Shown here: one piece after another, positions 43,451 through 54,655 of the stretch
Layout: every line of letters begins with the position of its first letter
How positions within the stretch are numbered: position 1 is the stretch's first letter
From: Ptychodera flava
Lineage: Eukaryota; Hemichordata; Enteropneusta; Ptychoderidae
Assembly (NCBI RefSeq): GCF_041260155.1
Contig: NC_091932.1
Coordinates: 7,251,001-7,315,000 of the forward strand
Reading direction: 5' to 3'
Length of the DNA stretch: 64,000 nt
Position numbers and translations under genes: made by a program
Notes under the pieces: generated by a model
Database searches by the model: none
What the model was told of the DNA's origin: nothing
The model's input: only the letters and a program-made list of their open reading frames with translations

Positions 43451-45334
43451 TTGCGATCATTTGGAAAACTGACGATAAAAGTCGTGGTGGTTATGCACAG
43501 AAATCCCTCGGTCGCATCGACCAATAAGATGTCGCACAGGTACAATGATATGAATAATAACTTGATTTAAACAAATGTTTTGCCGCAGAGCCAATGAGAG
43601 AATGGACTTTTGGCGCCAATCTAGTCACATGACGTAGGAATACTTGAATAGTATGTCTCTTTGTTAAAGTCCTGTCACAGCAAGTGAGATCGTGAAATTA
43701 TTGTCTTGTCGAGATATCATGTGCCAATGCAGGGCCAATCATGTGATTGGAATGATGTTGTTCAGTACAGGTGTTGTACTGTTATAGTGTTGTATTTATT
43801 GATTTGTGAGTCAGAGATGTTTGAATTCCCGCAGTGGTTTTTGCCATGTGTGTTCAGTTTACATAAACTACATTTATGATTTGTTATCTTTCTACTTTTT
43901 GCGAAATATACACTGGTCATTTTCAATGGGAGCTGGCTTACCGGTTATATAGGTAGATGGAACAAATTCAAACATTCAAGGTGGAGAACGCCAAATTCAG
44001 TGAAATTACAAAACCCATGTCGTTTACATGAAAATTTGCACAAGATCTTTATCACAAGACAAACTAAAAAATGACATAAAACATGGGGTCGCCGTGCATG
44101 TCATCATGAAAACATGCTTTAAAAGACTCCCGGGGAAAGCAAAAATCTGTGTAATGTTAAAAAATATGATTTCGTAATGCGTTTTGCACTTTGAAAATGA
44201 CTCGAGAGCTGTGAATGCTAAATTCGCATAGACTATGGAAAACCCATAAAATAACATTTTCAATGCAAATTGGTGGACTTGAATTTGAAAAGCAGTTGAA
44301 AAGATTTTTATAATTTGATTGATATTAACTGTGTGCGCACTCCCTCAAAGTCTATGTCATTGTGATAACATTAGGTCAAGTAATAGTTACCAAATGATTT
44401 TAAGCAGTTTTAATATTTTGGTGGTCATCCTGCATGATCTTTAAACAGATAATTTTGTATGTACAGGTATCGCCGCCTCTGTATGAAATAGTAGAGAATT
44501 TGAAAGGCTCCTGTTTGAGAATTTACCCCTTACCAGAGGTGATGTGGATCACTAAATTTAACGTAAAATTGAAATCTTGAAACCTGCCTGGTTTTCATAC
44601 ATGCAATTTTCTTTCTATTTTACGGTGATAAAGTCCTAACCGCCACCTTTACGAACTCCTACCCTAATGATAAATTCCTCGCGAAACGGAATTGGGCGCG
44701 CTTCGTGGCACCCTATGGCGTTCTTGTCAACTTAATAAGTTCGCATCCAAGAAAAACAAGCAAGATGTCGCTATATACTTAAATAGTTAAAGAAAGAACA
44801 AAACACTGAAAATGAACAACAGTAGTATTTGGGATGGATAAAACAATTTTACAACATATGAACTTAATATGCTTCCATGTGGTAAACGAATATTACAACA
44901 AATTAGGATTTAGCAGGCAACTTGTAGATAGAGGTGAATGCTTTTCAATAAACGTACATTTCTGTTTGGCTAGCATCTGAAGGGGAGATTTGACAATGTA
45001 ATTTAACAATCAGAAACAACCTTGCGAGAATTTTTCACTCATAAATATATTGCCCTCAAACATTTTGATTTATTGTTTGCTACCTATATTATAGTGTGGA
45101 CAGCTGTTGAAATGTAATAGTATAGCGCCCTCTGATGTCCATATTTTTGCGCCATCGTCATATTGTCATGAATACGAGTAATGACTGTTAATATGTTAGC
45201 TGTATCCACCAAAACCTACCTAGTTATTGCCATTTCGATACAGAATCTAAAAGCCAAATTTGATTTCAATCCGATCAGCTGTTCATGAGATACGTTCACA
45301 GACAGACCCGGAGGAGGGGAGACCTATAATAATT
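43451..45334. other. Unassigned sequence
   Basis: No gene, RNA or element was recognised. The phrase GAGATACGTTCACAGACAGAC at the right edge (45288) resembles the edge of a repeat. Confidence 0.4.
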
Positions 45335-46024
45335 TATGATTTAATAATACTAATAATAATTTATTTCACCATAAGAAATGTTTTACATTTCATGAATATG
45401 ACTGTATGTACGATTGGTTGGGACCATGAAATATAGTTCAGCAGAACTAATCTTCCTTCATGGCCCCAACAAAATATATGAAATAAATAATTTTTATATA
45501 ATGAAGGTATTTAGAGTTGCAAAAATATAATTTTTATACATGTAGAACAAAATAGGTGCATTCTCTGATACTAAATACGTAAAGAAATAAGTTCAAAAAA
45601 TAATCGGAATTGGTGGGGAAAACAGAGCGACAAAGAATATCATAATTTAGGAAAAGGGATGAAATCAAGAAATAAAAAAGAAACAATACAACAACACTTA
45701 TAACTGTAAATACTTATTGAAAAGAAATGAAGTCCGACAAATTACGAAGGAAGGAAAACTAAATCAATCAACCATATAATGGAGGAGGTTTTGTTTCAAC
45801 TCCTTTTTAAATTTTTGTCTTGATGTTATCTGTTTAATTGAGGAGGGAAGTGAGTTCCAATGTTTTGCAGCAGCGAACGTAATTTGATTTTGTGTGAGTG
45901 TGAGATTATGTTTTGGGATACAAACATTTCCAGCAAGGACTTGACGAGTAGAATAATCATGCACAAGTGGTCGGAAAAATTTAGTGATGTCATTTGGGTG
46001 TGTGGTCGGCAGTACAAACCCCAT
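45335..46024 (-). pseudogene. LINE C-terminal fragment and 3' tail
   Basis: The minus-strand segment 46024-45764 reads VHDYSTRQVLAGNVCIPKHN, FAAAKHWNSLPSSIKQITS and FKKELKQNLLHY. This is the usual tail of CR1/L2-like LINE polymerases (a Y-x-T-R start, then W-N-x-L-P-x-x-I, then F-K-x-x-L-K). A 5'-truncated LINE insertion explains the absence of the rest. The region to 45335, with TAATAATACTAATAATAAT, is likely its 3' untranslated end. Confidence 0.65.
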
Positions 46025-46710
46025 ACCCCATTTTAGGCCATTTTCATCCTAAAAATCAAATGACAATATAAAAGTTGAACCTAGGAGGGACTTTTTTATA
46101 AAAGAAACTAATTATATATTCCAAAATGCGCAAATAAGGATTTCCTTGGGCTTGGCAGCTGCACAGACAAATGAGAATGAGATCAAATTCTGAAACCAGG
46201 CTTTGGCGTAGAACAAAACTGACAGTAAGAAAAAACTATAAAAACATTAGATTGCTCAAAAAGTGTCTATGTTTGTTTGCCTAATTTTACATAAAATTTC
46301 CTCAAATGGTAGCATGGTGAATGCATTGGCAAATGTAGAAAGTACCCTGACAGGTAGACGGTATTGCTGCAACAAAGTCCGGGGATGTACCGTATAACTA
46401 TAGTGCCAGCACTACATAAATAATGAAACTTATCTGGAAAAAGGTTTGGAAATTATAATACAAATATTTTCTGTTCAGTCATGGCATAAGCTGCTCAGTG
46501 AGGCCCGGAAAGGAGTAACTTGAAAATAGAAAGTTACCTTGAAAATTAATTTGGAAGGTTAAAATGGTATGATCATTGAAAGGCTTTTGAATCGATTTCA
46601 TTCACTTTCACTCACTGGATTATAAACAGCGGTGAACTAAAATACCGGAAGTGACGTAGTTAACTTGGTCATCGAAGCTTTCCACGACACAAACTTTAGA
46701 CGCGTTACCA
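46025..46710. other. Unassigned sequence
   Basis: Nothing recognised, except that the right part (46620-46710) could be the 5' flank of the THAP-like segment. Confidence 0.4.
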
Positions 46711-47022
46711 GTGGTACAAGAAGTCATGGCGGAGTGTCTGGCTCCCGCATGTAAAAATAAGATTAGTAAAAGCGTCTGGGAAAAGTTTTTTTTCCAAATC
46801 CCGATCCGACGAAGAATAGAAGTAATTTTCCACTGGCTGAAAAATGGCTACAGAATATCGGAGTCAAGAATTCGGCCTCGACGTTCAAGTTTAGCAGGAA
46901 TACAGTTCTGCGAAGACAACTTTGAGAAGGACTGCTTTGAGCGAAAATTGCAAGCCGAACTACTTAATCACAAGCCAATAACAAAACTGTTGAAGGCCGG
47001 CCCAGTACCAGCCACATTTTGA
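46711..47022 (+). CDS. THAP-like zinc-finger fragment
   Basis: The preferred start is the ATG at 46726 (MAECLAPACKNK), inside the 103-residue frame, because THAP domains begin at or near the N-terminus. Residues show C-x4-C (ECLAPACK), a Trp in HWLKNG, a late CEDNFEKDCFE where the family has C-x2-H-F, and PVPATF in the place of the closing A-V-P-T-I-F. The second zinc His is Asn here, so the metal site is probably lost. The frame stops right after the domain. THAP domains bind DNA and occur in P-element transposases and in host regulators. A transposon-derived relic is most likely. Confidence 0.6.
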   Translation: MVQEVMAECLAPACKNKISKSVWEKFFFQIPIRRRIEVIFHWLKNGYRISESRIRPRRSSLAGIQFCEDNFEKDCFERKLQAELLNHKPITKLLKAGPVPATF

Positions 47023-47465
47023 CGGCTGTCCTTTACACGACGATAGGATGAGTTTGACTTGGGAAACATGCCGACATTTAGGAGTAAGCAACATTCGAAT
47101 AACAATACCTTTTATTCGCGATTATGTTTGACGGGGTGGAACATCGATTCGGCAATACAAATACACGAACATTTTTCCTGATTTGTGACATGAATTTACC
47201 CACTAAAATTGTTGGCAGGTGCTGTCGATTTCCTCAACGCCGTTCTGAATCCGTGTCAAATTGTGCGGGCCCAAGGTGGAAAAACCGCACCGGCGATAAT
47301 TACGATGTCTGAAAACTGGATGAACGTTGTATAGTACATGTTCTTTATATGTGTTTCGTTATTTCGAGTCGTATTATTCTGTATTATTTAATTTAATTTA
47401 TCGATAAACAATTACATTCATACTTAAAAACTTCGGCGGCCCTACAACAATTGAGCGGACGGGAT
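47023..47465. other. Unassigned sequence after the THAP-like fragment
   Basis: A 62-residue open frame at 47124-47312 lacks recognisable motifs. It could be a decayed continuation of the THAP protein but nothing supports that directly. Confidence 0.3.
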
Positions 47466-47534
47466 CACCAATCATACGATTTAAAGGGACAAAGTCGCCC
47501 AATCATACGATTTAAAGGGACAAAGTCGCCCATT
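47466..47534. repeat. Short tandem duplication (about 34 bp)
   Basis: AATCATACGATTTAAAGGGA and CAAAGTCGCCCA occur twice in succession. Confidence 0.8.
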
Positions 47535-48204
47535 TTTTGTATGAATTTTGTTTGATACAAGACACTAATTATATTGTTCAATTCAGCTCAGTTCAGTTTA
47601 TTTCGGTACAGGGCCCCGGTCCATCGTACATCTTTGTTACGAAATATACACAAAAAGAGATGGTTAGTGACACAAAATACATAACGAAAGCAATACTGTA
47701 CAACAAGCAAAATAGTCAAAAAAGAGTATTTCAGTGAATTATGTTTATGTTAATGGAGCAACAATTGATTCTCGTCTGATGAAAGCTTTCCTTAAATAAA
47801 TTGAAAACTGACAAATTCTATGGACACTCTGTGTTGAAAGCATTTCTACAAGTCTGTCTTCTGATGGATGTTCAATTACTTTTCTGGTATAAGTATTTGA
47901 TTCTGATATCATCATACAAAGAGCAAATAAATACAAAGTGAAATTCATTTTCAATAACAGAAATACACTTAACATTTTTACAATACATGCAAACTCTCTG
48001 TGGCAATGGAAGTTTTAAATGACGCCCACTTCAATATTTAATTTGTGATTTGAGCAGCGAAATTTAGCCAAAACGCTTTTATCGTAAGTATTAAGACAAC
48101 TTAAATATTTCTCAGGCTCAAGTAGTGACTTAAACTTACTGTATATAGAGATTTAATTTTGGCGACATTATTATTTCATTATGCCATTCTTGCTGACAAC
48201 AATC
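47535..48204. other. Probable 3' untranslated part of LINE A and flank
   Basis: The minus-strand sequence after the LINE A stop codon is AT-rich without motifs. The position of the LINE end is not visible. Confidence 0.3.
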
Positions 48205-48489
48205 TTATACTCGTTGTGAAAATAAATACAATAAATGCTGTGTATTTCCAACTTGTTGGTCCAACCAAACAACTCCAAAACCATATCTAAAGAGGAGATT
48301 TTTGACATGTGTAGCCCAAGTAGTTCTACCTGCATCATCTAAACGTTTAAGCATATTGTAACAAGCTTTAGGGTATCTAGTCTCGTTCATTTCAAGCAAT
48401 TTTAACCAAAAATGATACGTTTAAAATAAAAACAGCATAACGGTAACCTTTAATTGAACACGCTCAATACATTCTGAAAATTCAAAACC

Positions 48490-49251
48490 CTACACTTCGC
48501 TTCCGTAACAAACAGCCGGTACAATTATTGCATCAAATAGTTTGAAAGCGCTAGCAATAGACATTCCCCCGAGTTTACGAATCACCGATTGAATTGAGTA
48601 GAGACTCTTTACACCTTTTGCAGCAAGATTTCTTTTTGCAGGGGACCAGGATAACCTGGAGGAAAAAATCAATCCCAAGTAATTGTAATGTTTCACAGTT
48701 TCAACTTTTTCGCTATGAAAACTCCACTTCTCATAGGCTCTCAAGTACCCGCCATTACGAAAAACAACAATTTTTGATTTAGACAAGTTTACTTGCATGG
48801 CCCAGTGTTCACAAAATTTCTCCAGTTGGTTTAATTTGCGCTGTTGTCGAATCGGCGACTCAGCTGCATCAGAAACATCATCTGCGTACATGAGAATACC
48901 TAGTGATGGGAAATCCTGATTTATATAAATGCCACCTGTATATTCATATTTCATATAGTTTGCCAACTCATTTCTAAAAAGTGAAAATAAAAGAGGACTG
49001 AGCATACAACCTTGTCTTGTACCAACCTCACGGTTAAAATATTCAGTAAGGCCTTGCTGACATCTTATACAAGATTTGCTCTGCGAGTACATGGAACGTA
49101 ATACAGTCAACACTTTTCGGTGAATCCCATACGAAATCAGCCCGTGCCACATGTCGTGATTGAATCTGTCAAACGCTTTTGTGTAGTCAACAAAAACTAC
49201 ATAAAGACGGCCTCCTCTGATAGAAATATACTTTTTTACAAAAGCTTGCAA
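48490..49251 (-). CDS. LINE A reverse transcriptase palm and thumb (253 aa)
   Basis: It shows the RT blocks in order: YVVFVDYTKAFDRFNHD (first catalytic Asp), REVGTRQGCMLSPLLFSLF, LMYADDVSDAAES (YADD box with the two other Asp), WAMQVNLSKSKIVVFRNGG and HYNYLGLIFSSRLSW. The key catalytic residues are present. The frame opens at LQAFVKKYISIRGG, downstream of the RT start segment from which it is separated by a frameshift near 49260-49340. This is the best preserved polymerase domain in the window. Confidence 0.85.
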   Translation of the reverse strand: MQAFVKKYISIRGGRLYVVFVDYTKAFDRFNHDMWHGLISYGIHRKVLTVLRSMYSQSKSCIRCQQGLTEYFNREVGTRQGCMLSPLLFSLFRNELANYMKYEYTGGIYINQDFPSLGILMYADDVSDAAESPIRQQRKLNQLEKFCEHWAMQVNLSKSKIVVFRNGGYLRAYEKWSFHSEKVETVKHYNYLGLIFSSRLSWSPAKRNLAAKGVKSLYSIQSVIRKLGGMSIASAFKLFDAIIVPAVCYGSEV

Positions 49252-49349
49252 ACAGAAAATTTGGTCGATTGTGGAGTAACCTTACCTGATCCCTGCTTGT
49301 GCTTCAGTAATAATATTGTTTTCAGATGCCCATTTAACAAGTCGAGTGT

Positions 49350-49829
49350 TTAAAATTTTTGTGAAAATTTGCTGCATACAGATAACAAGGAGATGCCTCT
49401 GTAGTTTTTTACATCTGTTGTAGACCCTTTCTTATGCAAAGGACAAATAATCCCCATACACCATTCTTCGGGGTAAACACCAGAGTCAAGTATAATATTG
49501 AAAAATTGACAAAGCAATGGAACTAAAATGTTTACAGAGTGTTTAAATATTTCTGCGACAAAACCATCTGGACCGGGTGCTTTGTTATTTTGAAAATTTG
49601 TGATGGCTTCTAATACTACGACCTCTGAAATTATTCTATTTACAGCAGGTGGAGAATTGTCAACACATAATGAACATTCCTGATGGCGGTTATGTAAATC
49701 ACTCTGAATGTATTCATTGAACTCGTGATCAATTTGAATATTTCCTTCAACATGCAACAATTGTTTAGAATAATCAAACCATTTAAAGGGTGGTATATCT
49801 GACTGAGTCCCACAAAAGTAGCCACGCAA
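49350..49829 (-). CDS. LINE A RT N-terminal segment (159 aa)
   Basis: FQNNKAPGPDGFVAEIFKH and CPLHKKGSTTDVKNYRGIS are RT blocks 0-1. Before them is a linker with Cys and His residues but no clear finger. It ends in SVCSKFSQKF, where a slip leads to the palm segment. Confidence 0.75.
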   Translation of the reverse strand: MRGYFCGTQSDIPPFKWFDYSKQLLHVEGNIQIDHEFNEYIQSDLHNRHQECSLCVDNSPPAVNRIISEVVVLEAITNFQNNKAPGPDGFVAEIFKHSVNILVPLLCQFFNIILDSGVYPEEWCMGIICPLHKKGSTTDVKNYRGISLLSVCSKFSQKF

Positions 49830-50227
49830 CTTCTTTACAGTACACCGGAAACCCTGGGAATTTTTGCACTGCTCAACAAGTAAATCATTTGTTTATTCTG
49901 GTACAACTTGAGTTTGGTTTTGCACAGGCTTTTAAACTGATTCCTAGCCAATTTGTAATCGGCAAGATCTTCATCCTTGTTTGAAATACGAAATTTCTGC
50001 AAAAAGGAAAATTTACGCTCCCTAAGGACTTTACAATCCTCATGCCACAAGGGTTCGACTTTATTTCTTGTTGATCTCGAGTTGCTACCACCAACTTTTG
50101 ATTTGAGATCTTTACATGCCTCAGACATAATAACATCAAATAAATAAAGAGCACTATTTACATTTACTTTCGATTTCAGTTGTAAATTCTCCCAGAAGGT
50201 GCAGTGTTTTATCACTCTGCAAATGTG

Positions 50228-50753
50228 TTATAACCGAGTTAGCAATGTCAGGTCTCCATGAATATCTACACTATTGTTCCTGCTGGTGTCCAGATCTATG
50301 CCAGTATTTACAGAAAAGGATAACTGACAGTGAACGGGAAAATGGTCTGATAAATCTACAGTATCAACAACAAAATTGTCAATGTAATCAAAGAGAGATG
50401 TTGACGCTATTATATAATCAACAGTACTTGCTCCTTGGTTGGCTGTACACGTAAATTCTCCGTCTTTGTCACCAACAAAACGACCATTTAATATGTGTCC
50501 GTCTATTTCCAGCAACATTCTATAAGACTTTTACAAAAATTATTTACATGTTCATCTTTTGCTTTTCTTTCTAAATCAAAATAATCTATTCCATGATCAA
50601 ACAAGCCATGCACATTATTATCGGGCTCATTACTTATATAATCCTGTAAATTTTCCGTACGAGCATTAAAATCCCCTGCCAATATTAAATCATGACTATT
50701 ACCTTTATCAAACACTTCCTCTAAACCATTTTCTAGGCGCTCAGAAAGTATTT
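50228..50753 (-). CDS. LINE A endonuclease C-terminal half (two frames)
   Basis: Frame one (to 50503) reads LILAGDFNARTENLQDY. Frame two (50518-50228) reads GEFTCTANQGASTVDYIIA and VDLSDHFPVHCQLSF. GDFNA and SDH are catalytic motifs of apurinic-type LINE endonucleases. The N-terminal motifs (N and E) are missing. Confidence 0.7.
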
Positions 50754-50756
50754 ATA

Positions 50757-51490
50757 TGTTATATGCAGGTAAAGTAAAAACATCAGCCAAATCAAAGAGC
50801 AGATCACTAGAAGTTATAAAATCAGCATCAAGTAGAACTCTAAGCGCTCTCTTCTTTTATTTATACACTGTCAATATTCTTACGTCGTATTTCCCCATAC
50901 AGCACAGCAATAGTCTAAGGCTAATTGTATCAAACCGAAGTACAAAGTTTACTGAGGTGGGACGTCGAAGTAGGCATATTTTCGCACTCAATGACACGCA
51001 GGCCTTATCAATGTGGTTATCCAAGACATTGCATTGTAAAGTTACTCCCAAAATATTTTTAAAAGGAACACAAGATTTGATGTACATTAATCGATATGTC
51101 AAGAGTGTTCTCCAGTGTCTCAGCACTGTATAGTTTTTTGTGAGAGCCAACTAACATTACGTTTGTTTTACCTTCGTTGATAACCATACCATCGTTTTTT
51201 ACCCAATTTGAAGAGGGGATAACTTCATTTTGAAGTGAACGATTCTTACATGGGAGATTGAAGTTCCTGATATTGTCAGCATATATGTCAAGATTTGAAT
51301 TTTGTAAAGGCAGTGGTAAAAATCATTCATGAAGATTGTGAAGAGAAGAGGATCAAAAATCGATCCTTGTAGAACACCAATATTTGTCTTTTCGATGATA
51401 TCTGATAGTTTGTCAATGTGGCAAAACAATTTGGGAGCGATCTGACGAATACAATTTGAGCCAATTTATTGCATCTCTATGTACGTGTTA
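50757..51490 (-). pseudogene. LINE B: RT fragment truncated by LINE A
   Basis: The minus-strand segment 51429-51199 reads GVLQGSIFDPLLFTIFMNDF, the RT motif around Q-G-S. Segment 51150-50857 reads LGVTLQCNVLDNHIDKACVS, and further frames read QKRALRVLLDADF up to 50757. Here the match stops exactly where LINE A starts. The YADD site is decayed to LTYMLTI-like text. It differs in motif wording from LINE A (GSIFDPLLF against GCMLSPLLF), so it is another family. Confidence 0.65.
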
Positions 51491-51610
51491 CCTCGTTCCA
51501 CGCGGAAGGCTCTCTGCTGTCCAAAAAACACACTCATGTCATGATAAAACTGAAAAACTTTTGAAGAAATCTGCCGCGTTTTGACAATAGGAGTTTCTGG
51601 TGTCCACCGT

Positions 51611-51754
51611 TGTAATAACGCAACTCATTATCATAATGGCGCCGTCCGCATCAGTGATTGGTCCGTCAGCACTCCATTAACGGCATCAGACGGAGATTCA
51701 CCAATTTCTATGACCGACGGCGTTCATTATGATAACGAGAGTTGCGTTATTACA
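51611..51754. mobile_element. Foldback miniature element, 144 bp
   Basis: TGTAATAACGCAACTC at the left and GAGTTGCGTTATTACA at the right are exact inverted ends. The pairing continues imperfectly through CATTATCATAATGGCGCCGTC. The whole sequence could form one long hairpin. No coding capacity was seen. Confidence 0.75.
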
Positions 51755-52643
51755 CGGAACAGCTTTACTGCAGTGGAAACCATGTTCAGAAGAAATTGTC
51801 AATTTTATTTGAATAAACTTAGAAAATAATCAACCTGAAAACGTTAACTTTCTTGGAGTACTTTTTTTGAGAGTACAAAATGGTTTATCGGTAACTTTGC
51901 AAATCAGCGACATCTTTCTGGTATTCGTAGGGTGACAAAGTTTTCTGTGCCCCAGAACCTCAAAATATGGTGCCAGATGGATAATTACACACGCTGTCAC
52001 TGCACAAACCGCGTTACATGTACTTTAATCCCTTCAAGTGGACGAGAATTCCAAGCATCGATCAATCTACGTATTCCAACGTCGGCTTTCAATAAGGAAA
52101 CAGAAGATATACAGTACATGTTGAAACTGTTGACATGTCTCTTGTCGTGGTCAAATTTTGTGAGACGAGGCAATCATTTCTGAAGTATTTTAATGTCGCA
52201 TCACCCTTCTTTTCACCATTGCTCACGAACTTTTAGTCGTACATTTAACCGTGACAGCACAGGGCACAGAAGTTAGTCCCCTCGGTGGGGAGGGGTGAGG
52301 AGGGGTGCGTATTTTGTGCAACGTACGGTTACTATATTGATTTTATTAATTTTGACTGTGGTATTTCAAATAAAGATTTCGACTCCAAACCGTCTGACTG
52401 CTTTCTTTCTTACTACAAGTCCACAATATCTCCTATCAAATCTGTGTATACATCACTGTAATTGCTCCGCAAACATTGCCAACTTGCTAATCCGCTGTCC
52501 GTATCAAAGGATTAATTGATTAAGTCAACACCACAGACGTCCTTACAACGCTATGGATTAAACGTATTCTTGGCCCGAAAGATAAAAGCTGGTCACATAT
52601 TCCATCGTATTATGTATCGCTTTCGAATACCACCATGACTGTG
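51755..52643. other. Unassigned sequence
   Basis: The 83-residue plus-strand translation at 51932-52183 has no recognised resemblance. Nothing else was seen. Confidence 0.4.
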
Positions 52644-53507
52644 TTAGGGACTGGTCAGTTTCTTCGGCCTGGGGGTAGCCGGTGGATTCATGGGGGTCAC
52701 CCTGTTTTTGACTTTGGTGTTGGGGTCACCATGTTTTTGAAATGCCCAATAAGGAGGGGGGGTCAGTGTGTTTTTGAATTTTGACAGAGGCTCATCATTG
52801 CCTAAAATGCATTGTGTCAGCCACAAATTTCATCATTCAGTTGCATAGAGATATATGTCAGCGATATCTTGATGTTTGCTTAGTGAAAGTGTATCATTAT
52901 GAAATCTGCAGTTCATATGAAAAGCATGACAAATTCCTAATACTTTTCTGTTCTTTCTATGAGAATTCAGTATGAGAAAGCAACATGCACAAATATTTCA
53001 CAACATATATTTGATACAGTGACTTATTTTAGAGATAGAAAAATGACAATATATCTTTCCTTCTCAATGATGCAACTATTTTCCTTTGTGTCTCAGGTTT
53101 TCTGTCGAAAGATGCTTTTTTATTACCAAAATAACAGTTAAAAAGGGCAGTTTTTGTCATTATTAGCTGTGCTTTTATGGTTTCAATGTTACAACAAAAG
53201 GTCATCTCAGACACTGCACACATCGGATTTGGCTAAAATACCTCTCTATGGCTCCTCGGGAGATTTAATTTGATGGGTGGCAAGTCTTAACATCCATGTT
53301 AAGACTTTAAAATTCCTATCTTACAACTGACATGTCAACAATTTCATTAAAAACAAATATAATATATTTGTAAATATTATTATATATATTATATATTATA
53401 TATATACACAGTTATTGTCCACACTTTTGTTTTACCGTTGTCGCGGGGGGGTCACCCTGTTTTCAAAATTTGGAATAGGGGGTCAGCCACTTTTTGACAG
53501 TCCCTTA
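52644..53507. mobile_element. TTA-flanked element with GGGACTG ends, 858 bp
   Basis: GGGACTGGTCAGTTTC starts at 52647 and its partner ends CAGTCCC at 53504, with TTA on both sides (52644-52646, 53505-53507). Both subterminal regions carry GGGGTCACCCTGTTTT (near 52694 and 53450). TTA duplications are typical of PIF/Harbinger elements, so a non-autonomous derivative is plausible. No transposase was seen. Confidence 0.5.
53366..53407. repeat. AT microsatellite
   Basis: An interrupted (TA)n and TATATAT run lies inside the TTA-flanked element. Confidence 0.85.
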
Positions 53508-54289
53508 TTCCATCAATGTCAGATGACACAAACCTAGCTTTGTAGATCATATTTAGAGTTTAGCATGCTTCTACAAGCAAGTTTTTTTGAAATCATGGCT
53601 AATAACAAAGCGTTGTATTCAACCAAATGAAAATGCTTCTGTAAAATGGTCAACGCTTTTAAAACATTTTCTGAGGCTTGTAGACAATGGATGTAATAAG
53701 CGACAAAGTTCCAATACAGAAACGTTCATGTAAGCAAATGTACACGATTTTATTGTAATGTATGGAAGGACAAAGATACCCTTGAACACAGACTTTTACG
53801 ATGTCAAATAATGAATTGCTCAAGATGTCTGGAATGATAATTATAAACTTTTAAAATCGCCCATATATAAAACAGAAAGCAACATTTATATACTTATTGT
53901 TGTCTGAATAATATTTCTCAAGCTGATGAAAGCTTTGCAAATTTCCTTACATTAATTGGTAAATCGACTATTCATAAATATTGGCAAAGGGGGAAAAATA
54001 TTTCAATTGGTCAGAGGTACTTGCAGAACATACAGCTTTTACTCTGAAATGTACAATTATCCATTGAAATTTACACTTTCATATTACAATTGTAATTAAC
54101 TTGCTCTTGGAAACATAACTTAATGCTATATTGAAATATTTTTCTTTGAAGTATGCATTTTAATAAAAGATTTTAAAAAAGTGCGTCCAAATTCTGATCA
54201 TGGTGCCGTCGTATGTCTGATCGCCTCGGGGACATGTAAACAGAGAGGTATATGACGTATCAACATCGTACATCTTGACCAATGAGGAG

Positions 54290-54424
54290 CCAGAGATCCG
54301 AGGTCACAGACAGTTGACCTCAGACTGAGCAGTCAACTTGTCGAGAAATGAAAGCCACGCTCGGACTCCCCTTGAAACCTTCACGTTTTGAGTAGTTTGC
54401 CGTAAAATCTGGCTGTTTCTTGCT
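54290..54424 (+). promoter_or_regulatory. Possible promoter / 5' UTR of host gene
   Basis: The 130 bases before the ATG at 54425 are more GC-balanced than the AT-rich flank and contain scattered CG dinucleotides. No TATA box was identified. The assignment rests on the adjacent candidate first exon. Confidence 0.25.
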
Positions 54425-54471
54425 ATGGATCATAAACTTTATGAACAACAGCCTCTAGCCGCCACATTTCG
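54425..54471 (+). CDS. Candidate first coding exon of unknown host gene
   Basis: ATG in TTGCTATGG context opens MDHKLYEQQPLAATF plus two bases (CG). It is followed directly by GTAAGTTTTA, a strong donor. The leftover two bases fit the one-base entry of the exon at 58330, giving an in-frame Arg. I infer a link over a long intron, but intermediate exons could exist. The protein is not recognised. Confidence 0.35.
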
Positions 54472-54553
54472 GTAAGTTTTAAAGAAAATTATGCGGCGAA
54501 ATCGCCGCTTGAACATTTTGCCGTCGTCGGCAGTTTTCAGTATTCTTGCTCGT

Positions 54554-54655
54554 TTGTTGCTGCGGATTCGTAGCCCTACCACTCCCTTTGCTGGTTGTGC
54601 CCCACTCCCCAAACACAACCAGCAAAGGGAGTGGGCTACGGATCCGCAGCAAGCT
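54554..54655. repeat. Near-perfect inverted repeat of about 42-bp arms
   Basis: GCTGCGGATTCGTAGCCC and ACTCCCTTTGCTGGTTGTG pair with CACAACCAGCAAAGGGAGT and GGGCTACGGATCCGCAGC across a 14-nt loop. The differences are a short insertion and one or two substitutions. It lies 80 bp into the inferred first intron. Confidence 0.85.

Larger units (their letters stand above)
48205..50753 (-). pseudogene. LINE A: endonuclease-RT polyprotein, 5'-truncated
   Basis: In minus sense: endonuclease end from about 50753 (LILAGDFNARTEN with the catalytic Asp/Asn; STVDYIIAS; VDLSDHFPVHCQL), a linker (50215-49835), RT start (49829-49350: NNKAPGPDGF, PLHKKGSTTDVKNYRGISLL), RT palm (49251-48490) and a C-terminal segment (48399-48205: RYPKACYNMLKRLDDAGR, LLFRYGFGVVW). 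Frameshifts separate the segments. The N-terminal half of the endonuclease is missing because the copy begins abruptly at about 50753, where LINE B sequence starts. The clade is not resolved by eye. Confidence 0.8.
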
